Positions 36,201 through 47,071 of a stretch of DNA of 64,000 nucleotides are shown in pieces (the stretch's first letter is position 1; every line of letters starts with the position of its first letter). The notes beneath the pieces were generated by a model. The model saw only the letters and a program-made list of their open reading frames with translations. It was not told where the DNA came from and made no database searches. The position numbers were made by a program, and so were the translations under genes. Origin of the DNA: Ananas comosus (lineage: Eukaryota > Streptophyta > Magnoliopsida > Poales > Bromeliaceae); assembly GCF_001540865.1 (NCBI RefSeq), contig NC_033639.1, positions 8,792,432 to 8,856,431 of the forward strand. Direction: 5' to 3'.

Positions 36201-36318
36201 GATGGGGGATGATGTGGAGAGCAAGAGTATGTATGGGGTGTTTGGGGTGATGGACGTGCAGAAGATGCGTGATCCCTACATGAGGCATGGGGATGGGAGG
36301 CGGGTCATGCATGGATGA
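33273..36318 (+). CDS. PTI1-like receptor-like cytoplasmic kinase (At3g15890 type), five exons
   Basis: A Ser/Thr or dual-specificity kinase without receptor domain. Exons are 33273-33322, 34039-34186, 34704-34969, 35376-35738 and 35898-36318, joining to 415 residues with all frames kept. The N terminus MGAVASSCCC offers a myristoylation glycine and palmitoylation cysteines, so membrane attachment is likely. The kinase core shows GEGGFGSVYWG, IAVKKL (catalytic Lys), IIHRDIKASNVLL (an RD kinase), DFGFAKL and GTLGYLAPEYA. LHGQ and HEVSPHIIHRD spacing match the At3g15890-like group as I remember it. After the kinase, about 90 residues form an Asp/Asn/Gly-rich tail and a Met-rich end that I do not know from the family. 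All introns are GT-AG. Confidence 0.9.
33340..33790 (+). repeat. ~250-bp diverged tandem duplication in kinase intron 1
   Basis: The blocks at 33343-33560 and 33597-33785 share 'gcagaag.gca.gt..at.agcacgagc.ggttt', 'tagtttagt.c.gtt.tgaata', 'gcttttga.g.cctgag' and 'aacatgccctaagaa.gtgtttagcctagctttt'. They are in the same orientation. Neither has a coding frame, so this looks like a local duplication inside the 716-bp intron. Confidence 0.7.
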
Positions 36319-36714
36319 TGATGAGCCATGATGCATAATGATGGATGATGGATGATGCCATGCGTGTATTGGTAGATGAATCATAGCATGGACCTTATTT
36401 TAACTTTGGATGGGCTAAGGAGAAAGAATGGAATTTTTGGGCCTTCTTATTACACTAAATTGCAAAAAAGAAAAAATTCTTTGTCCTTTGATTTTTGGAA
36501 GTTGTTCTATTGCTATCAAGGTTGAGAACTGATATGTAGAGTGTTGGACTACTTTGTTGATACAGATATCAATGAAATTGTTGGCTAATTAAATACATTT
36601 TGTTTTGTGTGAAGTGAATTTTTGCTCTTAGTTAAATTAATTTTCCTGTAATTTTTTTTATCCTTTGTTGGTTTTATCGAATATTTATCTTCTTGTAACT
36701 TATGATAATATACG

Positions 36715-36719
<5 letters not shown>

Positions 36720-36771
<52 letters not shown>
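36720..36771. repeat. (TA)n microsatellite ending at an undetermined base
   Basis: A pure TA tract directly followed by n at 36772, probably an unresolved repeat length. Confidence 0.9.
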
Positions 36772-37081
36772 NAATGATTGTTGTTCTCCAATAACTTAAG
36801 CTGCTAGAGAATAATATTTTTTCTACTTTTAATTCAAACACTTCAGCTTTTTTATAAATCCAAAACATAGGTTTAAATTAAATATAAAAAAAAATTAATA
36901 AGACTAAAAAATTGATAGAACTCAAAACACAAAACCTCCTACTTTAATATCATGTTAAAAAAAAAAAAGACCCATCAATTGTTCTCCAAAATTTTAAACT
37001 ACCACAACACAACACGGTATTTTCAAATTTTATATTCAACAAAATAAAGTTGGTGCTAGTGGTTAAAACCACTATCTGGTG

Positions 37082-37241
37082 GAGTTAAAAGAAAACTTGG
37101 TACAATGGCTGATGATCTTTCTATAAAAATAGAATGTAGTAATGATGAAAACAAAACACAAGAGTTAAAAGAAAACTTGGTACAATGGCTGATGATCTTC
37201 CTATAAAGATAGAATGTAGTAATGATGAAAACAAAACACAA
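37082..37241 (+). repeat. 80-bp tandem duplication, two near-identical units
   Basis: The units start at 37082 and 37162 with GAGTTAAAAGAAAACTTGG and end in 'gaaaacaaaacaca'. Only about two differences are seen, so the duplication is recent. It has no coding meaning on either strand that I can support. Confidence 0.92.
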
Positions 37242-38058
37242 CAAAAAAATGCATTTTTTTTTTACCTTATTACTAAGCAAACAGTGAAGCGCTAGAGAGA
37301 ACAAAAGAGTTTACCATGATCCTCTTTAGTCAAAGTAATTGCACAAATTATAGTTGAAAGAGTACAATTCCTGTAGCAGGTAATTAAAAGTGATTGGATA
37401 CCACGAATAAAGTGAAATTAAAGAGCATGTAAAACACAAATTGCAGATATAAGTCTTATGATGCCCAAATATTTGATCCAAAGGAAGTTGCATAGTGTAA
37501 ATTGTTCACATGATACAGATAATATCACTAATGCCAGATGAATACTTTCTCCATCTTCTCTTTTTCTTGTTAGTGATAACAAGAAGGTTTTAGAAAAGGA
37601 AATAATTTTGGTTGTCTACATTAAAAGTTGTGCTAAAGACAATTGTTAAAAGGAAGATGGCATTTCAAAGCCGGCACGAAGACAGCCACATTGCAGAAGT
37701 TTTACAACCTGAAACAATGCCGACAGAAAAGGGTACACATACTCGGGAGCGCATTCGCCGCACAAACGCAAAGGATTTTTCCTAAAGAACTCCGATACAA
37801 ATTGATGATACAACAACAATAGTAAAGTGAGGGAAATGAGCCGCCAACCGAAGAAGAGTAGCAAGAAGGCTTCAAATCTGCTGCCTTCTGGTAGGGCTAG
37901 TAATACCAAAAGCACACAAAAAATACGTAGGAAAAGAAAAGGGGGGAAAAGATTAGGTTTACGTGCGTCGCTCAAGCAGCGCATTTATTATACCTCGCAG
38001 CAAAACGACTTTCACCAAAATTACCAAATGAGAAGGAGGGGGAGAATACCTTTTTCCT

Positions 38059-39948
38059 TTATAGTTTCAGGAACACGAACTCCACAATGGCCGGTATCTC
38101 CCCAATCATCCTGAGAGTCTCCTTGTCAGGTTCCTCATCAACGCCAATACCCATTATAGCTTGTTTTCCTGGCGCATTCCTCCCAACACTCATGAAATTC
38201 ACATTGATGTTTTTCTCGCCGAGAATTTTTCCCACTCGTCCGATTATACCAGGCTGATCGACCTGCCGACACAGTATCAGATTCCCCTCCAAGCCCACAT
38301 CCACAGTGAAAGATCCCACAAGTGTTAAATAGGGTATACCATCTTTAACCCTTCCCTCTAGGACTATATCCCCGTTATTATCCAGTAAAGCGCCAGCAAA
38401 TTTGGAGTTCACGTTCGCGATGTGGACTCGGATAGATTCAATAGGAACTTCCAGAGAGCCACCGATGGAGATTCTCTCTTCGCTGATTCGGAGACCTCTT
38501 TGTTTGGCAGTGTAGTCGGCGTTCACAATGTTAATGCGAACGCTGGAGATGGGTTCGAGAATGCCTTTGGTTATCATGGCTCGGAGAATTCGAGTGTCCA
38601 AGTCATCAGGGTCTCGAGCTGAGGAGTATACTACTTTTACTCCTCGAACGCCACTTCCGCCAGTTATGAGTTGGACAGCTAACTTGCCTAGCTTCTCGGC
38701 AAGGGCAATATAAGGGGATAGCTCGGATAAAACCTGTGAGAGAAGGACAATAGTTTTAGATAGAAGTTTAAATGTCCATCAAGCTGCTAGAGCTTGTTTC
38801 ACCTGGCTAAGAATTCTGCACATATGGTCTCTGAGTAAAGCTACTCGAAGAAGTACTTAAAACTCTATTATTTAAAAGGTTTTCTGTATCCATAGACTAC
38901 TACAAGTCTACAAGTGAGATAATGCAAATAGCATTCGAGAGTTACTATCTGCACACATGCCCCAGAAACTTCACTTATTTGCAAGTGTCCCCAAACATTT
39001 AGATGGTTTTGCATATATGCCCTGCAAGCAACGAACATAAAAGCCAAGGTTCTCACTCTGGAATGGGTTTTGCTTTGCAGGATATATATGCAGAAAACCC
39101 AACAACTGAAACTGGAAGCAAAATCTCCAAATTGAAGCTTCTGCTTTTCAGTTCTCAATGCTCATTTCAGCTTCCAGTGACAGCAGGAAGGGTCCACCAA
39201 GTTTTTGCCACTTGCCTGGCTTTTGCTTCTCATACAGAAGCTATTCCAGAAGATTGGGCGAAAGAGGCACAACTAGTTAAAAGTGATCACCTCAGCAGGA
39301 ACCATGGGGGCATTCACAGCCGTAGCAGCAAGTTCACCTTTCAATGCTCCAATAACAGCTTCTGCTATTTCTATGGCTACACCTTCCTGTAATTATTATT
39401 AAATGTTAGAGAAGCCGATTTCAATTGGACTTCAAATAATTGCTGGATTAAAAAGCCAAACCTGAGCTTCAATTGTGCTAGCTCCGAGATGCGGTGTAAC
39501 AGTAACATTTTCATGCAGCACCAGCTTGCTATCCTTTGGCGGGGGTTCTTCAGCGAATACATCAAGTGCCGCCTATCAAGATATTAAAAAAGTCAGTAAC
39601 ATAAAGAATTTATCTCAAGGAAATGGAAATTGTTGTAGTGGTTCAGATCCTGTAATTTTATTAATGTAATGAAATAAGAAAAGGTCCTAAAATAGAGCAT
39701 GCCCACAATGAATGATGTAATTGCAACATGTAAGATAAGTAAATTCATCAAATCTCTGTTTAAGGAATGAAATCAAAGGTTGTAAAGTCAATGACTGATA
39801 CCACCCTAAGAATGGTAACTATGACCAATAGCATCTTGTGGATTAAGGGCCTGTTTGCCTTGGCTGGATGGAGCTTCTGTAGATATGCTTTTAAATTAAG
39901 CTAGCTTTTTAAAGAACTATATTATCAGCCTTCAATTCTTTTCTTTTC

Positions 39949-39983
<35 letters not shown>

Positions 39984-42963
39984 GAGGTAACACTACCAGC
40001 CCTTTTGTCATAATTCCTTCATCAGCTTCACACTGAGCAAAAGCAGACAGCACTGCTACAGAGATGCAAAAGATCATTCCAGCTTTTCACTAGAGGAAAA
40101 GCTCTAGCCGTTTTGCTTGCCAATCTCCTGCCTACTGCTACTCAGACTATAGTTACTAAGTTTGAAAAAAATCAGAAGCAAAATTTGCCACAACAGTTTA
40201 CCTGTGCAACTGTTCCACTATCAAGTGCTCTCACTAAGGCATCTTCATCAATTACTCCACCCCTTGCGACATTTATAATCCTCACTCCTTTTTTCACCTT
40301 TGAAAAGGTCTCATCGTTGAACAGCTTTGAGGTATTAGCAGTCAGCGGCATGTGGAGTGATATAAAGTCTGCAGTGGATATAGCTTCATCAAATGATACA
40401 AGTTCTACCCCAATTGCTCGGGCCCTGTCCGCAGGGGCATAAGGGTCATGAGCAATAACATGCATGCCAAGCCCTTTTGCACGCCTAGCAACTTCTGAAC
40501 CAACTTTCCCGAATCCCATCACGGCCAGCGTTTTTCCCACCAGAGAGACGCCAACATATTTATTTCGTTGCCATTTTCCTGAGTAATGCACAGTAACATG
40601 CTATTAACTTAATCACGCAGACTATAATTTACTTCAAGTAGAAACTAGTGCTCTTAACCCCAACTCAAGAAGAAAACCAACTTAATAGAAAAATATGGTG
40701 GGAGAGAATTTACCACTTCATCTGAGGACAGAATGACGCACAGGTATGAGAATGTCTATCCAAATATGGTACAGGAACAAAAATAAAAGAACTGGAATAA
40801 AAATGTTGAAGTGTTTAATAATTTTGAACAAAGTGAAAGAAAATTTGATTCAACAGAATCTATGTGCTGCAATAGTATAAGGCTCATGAAGCAGACAAGG
40901 ATAGGGAAATTTGTGAACAGCAAAGGGAGATCTTTTAGCAGAATTGAACCCAAGTGCATGCAAGTTTCCAAACTCTTTAAATTGCTTTGGCTAGAATAAG
41001 AATAATAAAATGCAGGTCACTATGCCTGAATATTTTTGCCCAAAGAAGTCATTTAGAAGAAATGCAACTACTACGCTATGAACTTTGATGATTCCTTAAG
41101 AGTCGTACTGTACACTCACAATGTTAAACTTTGCCAACTTGTCGAAGCTGACTTAACACAACACTACAAGCAGACACAGAAAGAAACAGTTTCTGCATAT
41201 GATAAATGAGAACTACTGAAACCTGAGAACGGTAAAAAAAAAATACTTTACAATGAAAGGGCCTTACAACACTATGGTTGTTGTCCCTAGCAGTTCAATA
41301 GTAGGTGCCTATGTAATGTCAAAAGCAGACGCAAGGCAACTAAGTTGGTTTAAAGCACATACCTACCACCCAAGCAATATACATTGATAAAGAAATCTGT
41401 GGACAATAGTGTATCTACAAGGACCAAATGAAAGAACAAAGAAAGCACTTCTTCAACAACAAGCGTAGCACAAATAATTGGTTTGACGTAACCACCAAAA
41501 CGACAGTTATACAGCTACCATCACTCAGCAAACACTGACAACTAGCACGCAATCAAGTAAAAAGAGAGAACTACAATTCTTTCGACAGTGCTATTTACAG
41601 AGCATGCCATCCACCGACTGAAAAACATTGAACTCGATCGGTACTCAGCACGGCAGGCCTAAATTTGATTTATGCATATCAGTGCATATTTGCCTCTCTT
41701 GACATATTTGATCCATGAATACCTGCTATTTATTTATGCATATCAGTGCCTAAATTTGATTTATATAGGCAGATTGGATTCATTGAATTTGGTCAAACCA
41801 GGTAAGTGGTTTAGTGAACATACCACCCAATCATTGCCCTTTTCCTTGAGCAAAAGGAGCTATAATATGTAGTACATTAATAAAAAGCTGGTCCCTATGA
41901 CAGCCACCCACTCAAAAACCTAAATTAATGCGAGGCTCAATAATTTCCAATCACACCACATAATAATTCCACATAATTCCAAACCTAAGTTAATGCGAGG
42001 CTCAATAATTTCCAAAACATCACATTCCACCGCAAACTCTGAACAGGGACATTTTAATTACTTATCTATTCGCCAAAAAATTGGAAAAGCAGTACTGTAT
42101 ATTCCACAATTGTGGAGGAAATTTTCTAACTACATTCTCCATCAAATTCCCACTACACTCGCGTCGACAAACACAACGCAAGCATTTCAGATGCACCGAT
42201 CCAAAAATATAGGTAGATCTAAAGAGATCCAAAACGACAAAAACTTTCGATCCCAGTCGAAGATCGGATCCAATTAAGGAGGAAGGAGACGAAGGGAATG
42301 AGATATCGAGATGGGGACGGGGAGCGATTGCTTACCGGCCTTCATGGAGGCGTCGGCCTGGGCGACGTTGCGGGCCATGGCGGCGAGGAGCGCGATCCCG
42401 TGCTCGGCGGCGGCGACGGTGTTGGCGGTTGGGGCGTTGACGACGAGGCACCCGTGCTCGGTGGCGGCTTGGAGGTCGACGTTGTCGATCCCGACCCCGG
42501 CCCTCCCCACCACCTTGAGCCGCCCCGCCGCGGCCTCGAACACCTCGCGCGTCACCTTCGTCCCGCTCCGCACGATCAGCGCGTCGCACCGCGCGATCCT
42601 CGCGCGGAGGTCCTCGGGGGGCAGGTTGTAGCCGCAGTCCACCTCGGCGAAGCCGCGGAGGAGCTCGAGCCCCGCCTCGCCGAGCTTCTCCGCGACGAGC
42701 ACCCTCGGGCGCGGCGATCCGGCGTCCTCCGCCTCCGCCGCCACCGCCGCCGCGTCGGCGACGGCGCAGAGAGGCCGCCGGTAGCGCAGTGGTAGGAGGA
42801 GGAGCGAGGTACTCGGGTCATGGGCGAGGCGGAGGCCGAGGAATGGGGATCGGGAGCGGCAGAGGAGGGAGGAGAGGGAGGAGGGGAGGGGGGAGAGCTC
42901 CGCCACAGCCACGGCGGAGGAGGAAGGAGAGGGGAAGAGGGGCTTCGGCGGCGCCAACGCCAT
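38059..42963 (-). CDS. D-3-phosphoglycerate dehydrogenase, chloroplastic (five exons)
   Basis: It catalyses the NAD-dependent first step of the phosphorylated serine pathway in plastids. On the minus strand the exons are 42963-42336, 40578-40202, 39572-39462, 39386-39291 and 38733-38059, joining to 628 residues without frame break. Residues ~1-85 form a Ser/Leu-rich plastid transit peptide. [15 protein letters not shown] begins the substrate domain. The NAD site is [12 protein letters not shown], followed by the acidic [23 protein letters not shown] and the catalytic His in VTPHLGAST follow. The C terminus is an ACT domain ([18 protein letters not shown]...), the expected allosteric part. Length fits plant PGDH (about 600-625). 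The start is preceded at four bases by a (CT)n leader; a further in-frame ATG upstream lies beyond that tract and is less likely. Confidence 0.94.
39938..39983. repeat. (TTTTC)n then poly-T in PGDH intron 2
   Basis: Six or so TTTTC units (39938-39970) are followed by a T run. This lies within the intron at 39573-40201 of the PGDH gene. Confidence 0.8.
41919..42016 (+). repeat. Short direct repeat in PGDH intron 1
   Basis: About 33 bases containing 'ttaatgcgaggctcaataatttcca' occur at 41919-41952 and again at 41984-42016, 65 bp apart. The intron (40579-42335) is the largest of the gene; nothing else notable is seen in it. Confidence 0.75.
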
Positions 42964-42964
42964 G

Positions 42965-42966
<2 letters not shown>

Positions 42967-42997
<31 letters not shown>
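42967..42997 (-). repeat. (CT)n tract directly upstream of the PGDH start
   Basis: A GA run on the plus strand, CT on the coding strand, ending about four bases before the PGDH ATG at 42963. Confidence 0.88.
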
Positions 42998-42998
<1 letters not shown>

Positions 42999-43127
42999 CG
43001 CACGGGGAGACAAGGGGAACGGGGCGGGGCCTTTCCAAATGCGTTGATATTTGCGCTAAAAAAAAATATTAAAAAAAGGGGGGGCACGAGGAATATGATT
43101 ATGATATATTTTATTTTTGCTAAAACT

Positions 43128-43189
43128 GTAGTGGGACCCGCGCAAATACGAGAAAACGCAGTGGGACCCACGCAACTACGATAAATCGT
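43128..43189 (-). promoter_or_regulatory. Two tandem 30-bp repeats with TCP-like boxes upstream of PGDH
   Basis: GTGGGACCC occurs at 43131 and again at 43161, exactly 30 bp apart. Each is followed by 'cgcaa.tacga.a'. GTGGGNCC resembles the binding site of class I TCP factors. The pair lies about 170-225 bp before the PGDH start codon, so it is in the probable promoter. Regulation by TCPs is inference. Confidence 0.5.
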
Positions 43190-43420
43190 TCTCTAGACAC
43201 GGTTCACCACGTCATCATGAACCAGAGTGCGTTTTCTCATGCCCCTTCAAAAGACTATAACTTGGACACATTAAAATCACCAATTCATTCTCTTAAATTT
43301 ATCATTTTTAATAATAAATAAGAATTTACTAATACCGTACGGTAAAGATGTTGATAGTATTTTTATTTTCTCCAATACCATTATAAAACTAAATATTATA
43401 TACATAAGGGAATTCACTAA

Positions 43421-43429
43421 TATTAATAA
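43421..43429. repeat. Left 9-bp target site duplication
   Basis: TATTAATAA, repeated exactly at 44067-44075 on the other side of the Mutator-type element. Confidence 0.9.
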
Positions 43430-44066
43430 GGCTAAATTACAGAAAACCCTCCTGTAATAACCCGCTTTTTTACTTTCTTCCCTGACATTTAAAAACCTAC
43501 ACTTTGCCCCCCTGTAAAATAAAAAATGTTCACAGAGGGGTTACGGTGTGTAAAATGACCATTTTGCCCCTCGCCATTGTCGTCTTCTTCCCCATCTTCC
43601 TCAGCTGCCCCTTCGTTCGGCCGCGATTCCAATCTCAATCGGCCGCGATTTCTCTCCATTTCCTTTTCCACCTGCTCCCCTTCTCCTCCTGCACCCTCGC
43701 CGCCCTTGATTTCGGCGACAGTAGGAGAAAACCGAGGTGGGCGACAGTAGGAGAAGGGCAAAGAATGCGAAAGCGAGGCGGCGGAGGACGGCGAAGGGGA
43801 TGTGGGTGAGGGCGCGGCAGTGGAGGACGGCGAGGTGGCTAGGCGGCGAGGCGGCAGCGAGGTGGCGAGCTGGAGGGTGGCGAAGCAACAGGGAGATGGC
43901 GGAGGGGTATTTTCGGCATAAAAATATATTTTTTAACGGAACCCTAACGGTAGGGGGTGAAGTGCATATTTTTTATTTTACATGGGGGCAAAGTATAGGT
44001 TTTTAAATATCAGGGAGGGAAAGTGAAAAAGCGGGTTATTACAAGGGGGTTTTCTGTAATTTAGCC
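43430..44066. mobile_element. Non-autonomous Mutator-like element with GC-rich cargo (Pack-MULE candidate)
   Basis: The ends GGCTAAATTACAG and CTGTAATTTAGCC are perfect inverted repeats. Inverted similarity runs roughly 110 bp ('aaccctcctgtaataacccgctttttyact', 'aaaacctacactttgcccccctgtaaaataaa'). A perfect 9-bp target duplication TATTAATAA flanks it, which is diagnostic of Mutator-type insertion. The middle (about 43555-43915) is GC-rich and coding-like, with open frames on both strands (101 and 95 codons) that match no family I recognise. It may be captured genic sequence. No transposase is present. Confidence 0.88.
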
Positions 44067-44075
44067 TATTAATAA
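44067..44075. repeat. Right 9-bp target site duplication
   Basis: TATTAATAA, matching 43421-43429. Confidence 0.9.
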
Positions 44076-45478
44076 TTTATTGCGCTAAAACTACCTATCT
44101 AATTAGCTTTTTAACCCCGAGCTATTATACTAAATATTTAATTCTTACATATCTAAATGTAAGTTATTTTTATTTAATACAATATATAAGACTAAACTAA
44201 TCATATGAAAATTAATTAAATTAATTATTAACAATACAATAAATTAAGCAGATCTATTTCCACAGCGACTATGCCCTTGTAAATTTCCTGATTTGGTGAA
44301 TACAGCTCCTTCGGGATGTACATAATACAACTTTTATGAGCTGGTTGTCCAGCGATGAAACCGTAACAGTATATCGCAACCGATTCATTACAACATACAT
44401 GATATTAGTATACAGAAATAATATCTTCGGCATTACTTTAGACTCATTAAGACAAATGCGTCAAACGAGAATTCGTGGTGCGTGGTGACCACGGAACGCT
44501 CAATAGGTAGAGTTTGATATTGCAATTGGTATATGCGTTCACAAAGTTAGTCTTTAAAGTTGGACCTAGAATATTGACGGCCGAGTGTGGTCGTGCAATG
44601 GAGATGCCGGTTGGCTGGCGAAACGGAATCCTACAAATTTTTAATATATGCGGTGAAAAAATACAATAAAAAATATATTATTTGCACATCATAATGAGTC
44701 AGTTATAATATATTTTTTATAATTCTATCGAAAGATAAAAAATATATTTTTATATATTAATCAATTATGTTTTGTCTACTGGTGTTAGAGGAACCATCAT
44801 AACAAACGAGCTCTAAGCCCCTTATAAGAATTTAGACCTAAGTTACATATCTATAAAAAAAAAAAAAAGCATTTAATATTCTAAGAAAAGAAATACAGTT
44901 TTATAATTCATTATTGTTAAATTCTCGCAAAAATCAACACCATAAAAAGAAAAAAAAAATCATTATTTAATTTATAAAAACAAAATTACGTTTTGTTTTT
45001 CTTAAATTCTAAACGCCTTTGACAAGCTAAATTTTATGTTTTGAAGCTTATAACGTAGAGTTTTAAAAATACGACATATAAAATATATTTACATAACAAA
45101 TATAAAAAATTTAAAATATGAAGTAGTTTTTAGACGGTCAGCTTAACATTTAAACTTTTAACCTTTATTTGAAATTGCCGAGACAGGAGCGCATCATGTT
45201 CATAAGTTATACGAACTCGACTTCAGATTCCATTCGACTAAATTTTGAGAGTATGAATCTTATATGTTTTTTAGTGCAAATTCAATAATTAATTTACTGG
45301 TTTTGTGAGTTCAGCGATATAATAAATATATGTTGTGATAATTTTGTTTGATTCGTCACTTAAATTGCGCACTATATTGCATACCAAGAGGCCTAGACAA
45401 TAAATAGAGAGGCGACAACCTTAGAATAAAAAAAATTTCTAAAACAAATAAATAAAAAAAAACAAAACTACACCCAAA
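44076..45478. other. AT-rich spacer, no gene seen
   Basis: A somewhat less AT-rich part at 44430-44630 includes the palindrome GTGGTGACCAC (44481-44491). No coding frame or transposon end is supported. Confidence 0.45.
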
Positions 45479-45725
45479 GGACAAAAATTTTGTGGGCGTC
45501 ATCCCTAAACAATTTGTTTGGGACCGATACTGACGGGCACCGCGTGGTATGCGGCACCCATCGCGACCCTCGGAAATGAAAAAAAAAAAAAATTATGGGC
45601 TCCAATTTTTCAGAAAGAGAAAGAAAGAAATCGGTGGTGGAAAGGAGCGTACACTACACGGAGCCATCGGCTTCGTCTCCAAACAAGTTGTTTGGACCAA
45701 TGTCCACAAAATTTTTGTGGACTAC
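45479..45725. mobile_element. Inverted-repeat element of ~250 bp
   Basis: The left arm (45479-45523) 'acaaaaattttgtggg...aacaatttgtttggga' is inverted in the right arm (45678-45725) 'ccaaacaagttgtttgg..caatgtccacaaaatttttgtgga'. Each arm holds its own short palindrome (CAAAAATTTTG and CACAAAATTTTTGTG). No clear target duplication was found, so the superfamily is open. Confidence 0.6.
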
Positions 45726-45774
45726 CAACCCCCTGGGTCCCAAGAGTAGAAATTATTTAAATTATTGTATGTGG

Positions 45775-46000
45775 ACCGAGTCCACCACGTCGGCTTGGAC
45801 TCAAAGGGGGAACAGTGACCGAGGGGCGGACTATGCCGCTGATGACGTGGTGAACCGGGTTCAGCAAGAGCCGAGATGTTCCGACAAAAGCGAACGCACG
45901 TGGCCTCCGATCTTGCGGTGGATGATCCGAGAGTGGATCGTCCGAGACAGAGGAACATGTGCATCTCCACGTGGCGGATTTTCATTCGTCGCATCCACTT
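45775..46000. other. GC-rich islet with several ACGT cores
   Basis: GACGTGG near 45842, CACGTGG near 45897 and 45968, and CACGTCGG near 45786 lie in 225 bases. Open frames of 154 and 90 codons on opposite strands overlap and look compositional. The setting resembles the islet at 29590-29830. Confidence 0.4.
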
Positions 46001-46003
46001 CGC

Positions 46004-46433
46004 TAGAGATGCAAACGGGTACGGATCGGAGATTTTATTCGAACTCGGAACCCAAATAGCGCATTTATCTAATATTAACCGAATATGATTTTAAATATGA
46101 ATATAGAAACAAAAATCTAATATATTCGAATCAGATCTAAATCTAAATATATTTTAGATTATATAATATATATATATATATAAATGTCAAATATTATACT
46201 TAAATTTATAAATTTTAAATTTTAATATAATATATTTTAAAATATAGTAAACAGAAATAATTGTTTCAGATTTGTTCGGATTTCAGGTTTATAATCTGAT
46301 TCGATTTCGGATATGAATTTTTAAAATCTATTGGGTTTAGATTCGGATTCGGTTTTGATTTTCGAATTTAGTTGTCGGATTCGAGTTCATATTTCTAAAA
46401 AGTCATACCAAATCCGACCTATTGACAGCCCTA
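46004..46433. mobile_element. Inverted-repeat element family D copy 1
   Basis: The left end TAGAGATGCAAACGGGTACGG is inverted at the right as ACCTATTGACAGCCCTA. The interior has 'tcggattcggttttgattttcg' style repeats shared with 59997-60576. hAT or Mutator assignment is open because no clean target duplication was read. Confidence 0.6.
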
Positions 46434-46463
46434 TCATTGGTCCCCATAATGTCCAGTTCCATA

Positions 46464-46693
46464 GAGTCTGGCTACTATGCTATCAACAGCGCGAAGCACT
46501 CAGTGCTACCAAGTTTTCCGCCGTTAGATCCACCCCTTTGATCATTTTCAGCCGTTAGATCATACTATTCAACCAACCATCTAATCAATCCTAGGAGACC
46601 CACATCATCCTAACCGCACATCTCTCAATCGAATGGCCGAAAATTTGGTAGCACCAATGATTTGGTGCTATTAATAGCATAGTAGCCTAGTTC
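46464..46693. mobile_element. MITE family A copy 4 with 9-bp target duplication
   Basis: The ends GAGTCTGGCTACTATGCT and AGCATAGTAGCCTAGTTC define 230 bp, the same length as copy 1 and in opposite orientation. The flanking AGTTCCATA (46455-46463) is repeated exactly at 46694-46702. A 9-bp duplication points to the Mutator superfamily. TGCTATTAATAGCA is intact at the right end. Confidence 0.92.
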
Positions 46694-47071
46694 AGTTCCA
46701 TATTACAATTACCTATATTTTTGGGATGCAATTTGTACCGTAATTCACCACTAATTTTGTAACATTATTTTCACGAATGCTGCAATCCTGTTGTATAAAT
46801 AAATCTTATAGAAGGCATGATTGAGATTTTTAAAATTAGAAGTATGCTATGATATTTAAAATATTTATATATATATATATATAAATACAAATAGTAAGTT
46901 TTAAAGATATTTTTCATACAAATTAAATATAAATAACCTTTTACCAATCATTAATTCCGTGTTTTGGTACCCTATGTAGGTACTTGTGATCAATTTTAGG
47001 CCTCTAATAGATATCATTTTTTTTATTCTTTTATTAATTAACCAATGTGAAGCAATTCATATGTAAATTTG

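Larger units (their letters stand above)
36319..38058. other. Spacer between the convergent kinase and PGDH genes
   Basis: It contains the 3' ends of both genes. A (TA)n tract lies at 36720-36771 with an n at 36772, and decayed LTR-like text at 36775-37020 ('gttctccaataacttaagctgctagagaa', 'atatcatgtt'). No third gene is seen. Confidence 0.5.

Noticed and set aside
43489..43888. Protein-coding gene inside the Mutator-type element
   Set aside because: Open frames exist on both strands but include the terminal repeats and match nothing known; treated as possible captured cargo only.
45595..46059. 154-codon frame in the GC islet
   Set aside because: It crosses from an inverted-repeat element into the islet and into family D, so it cannot be one gene.
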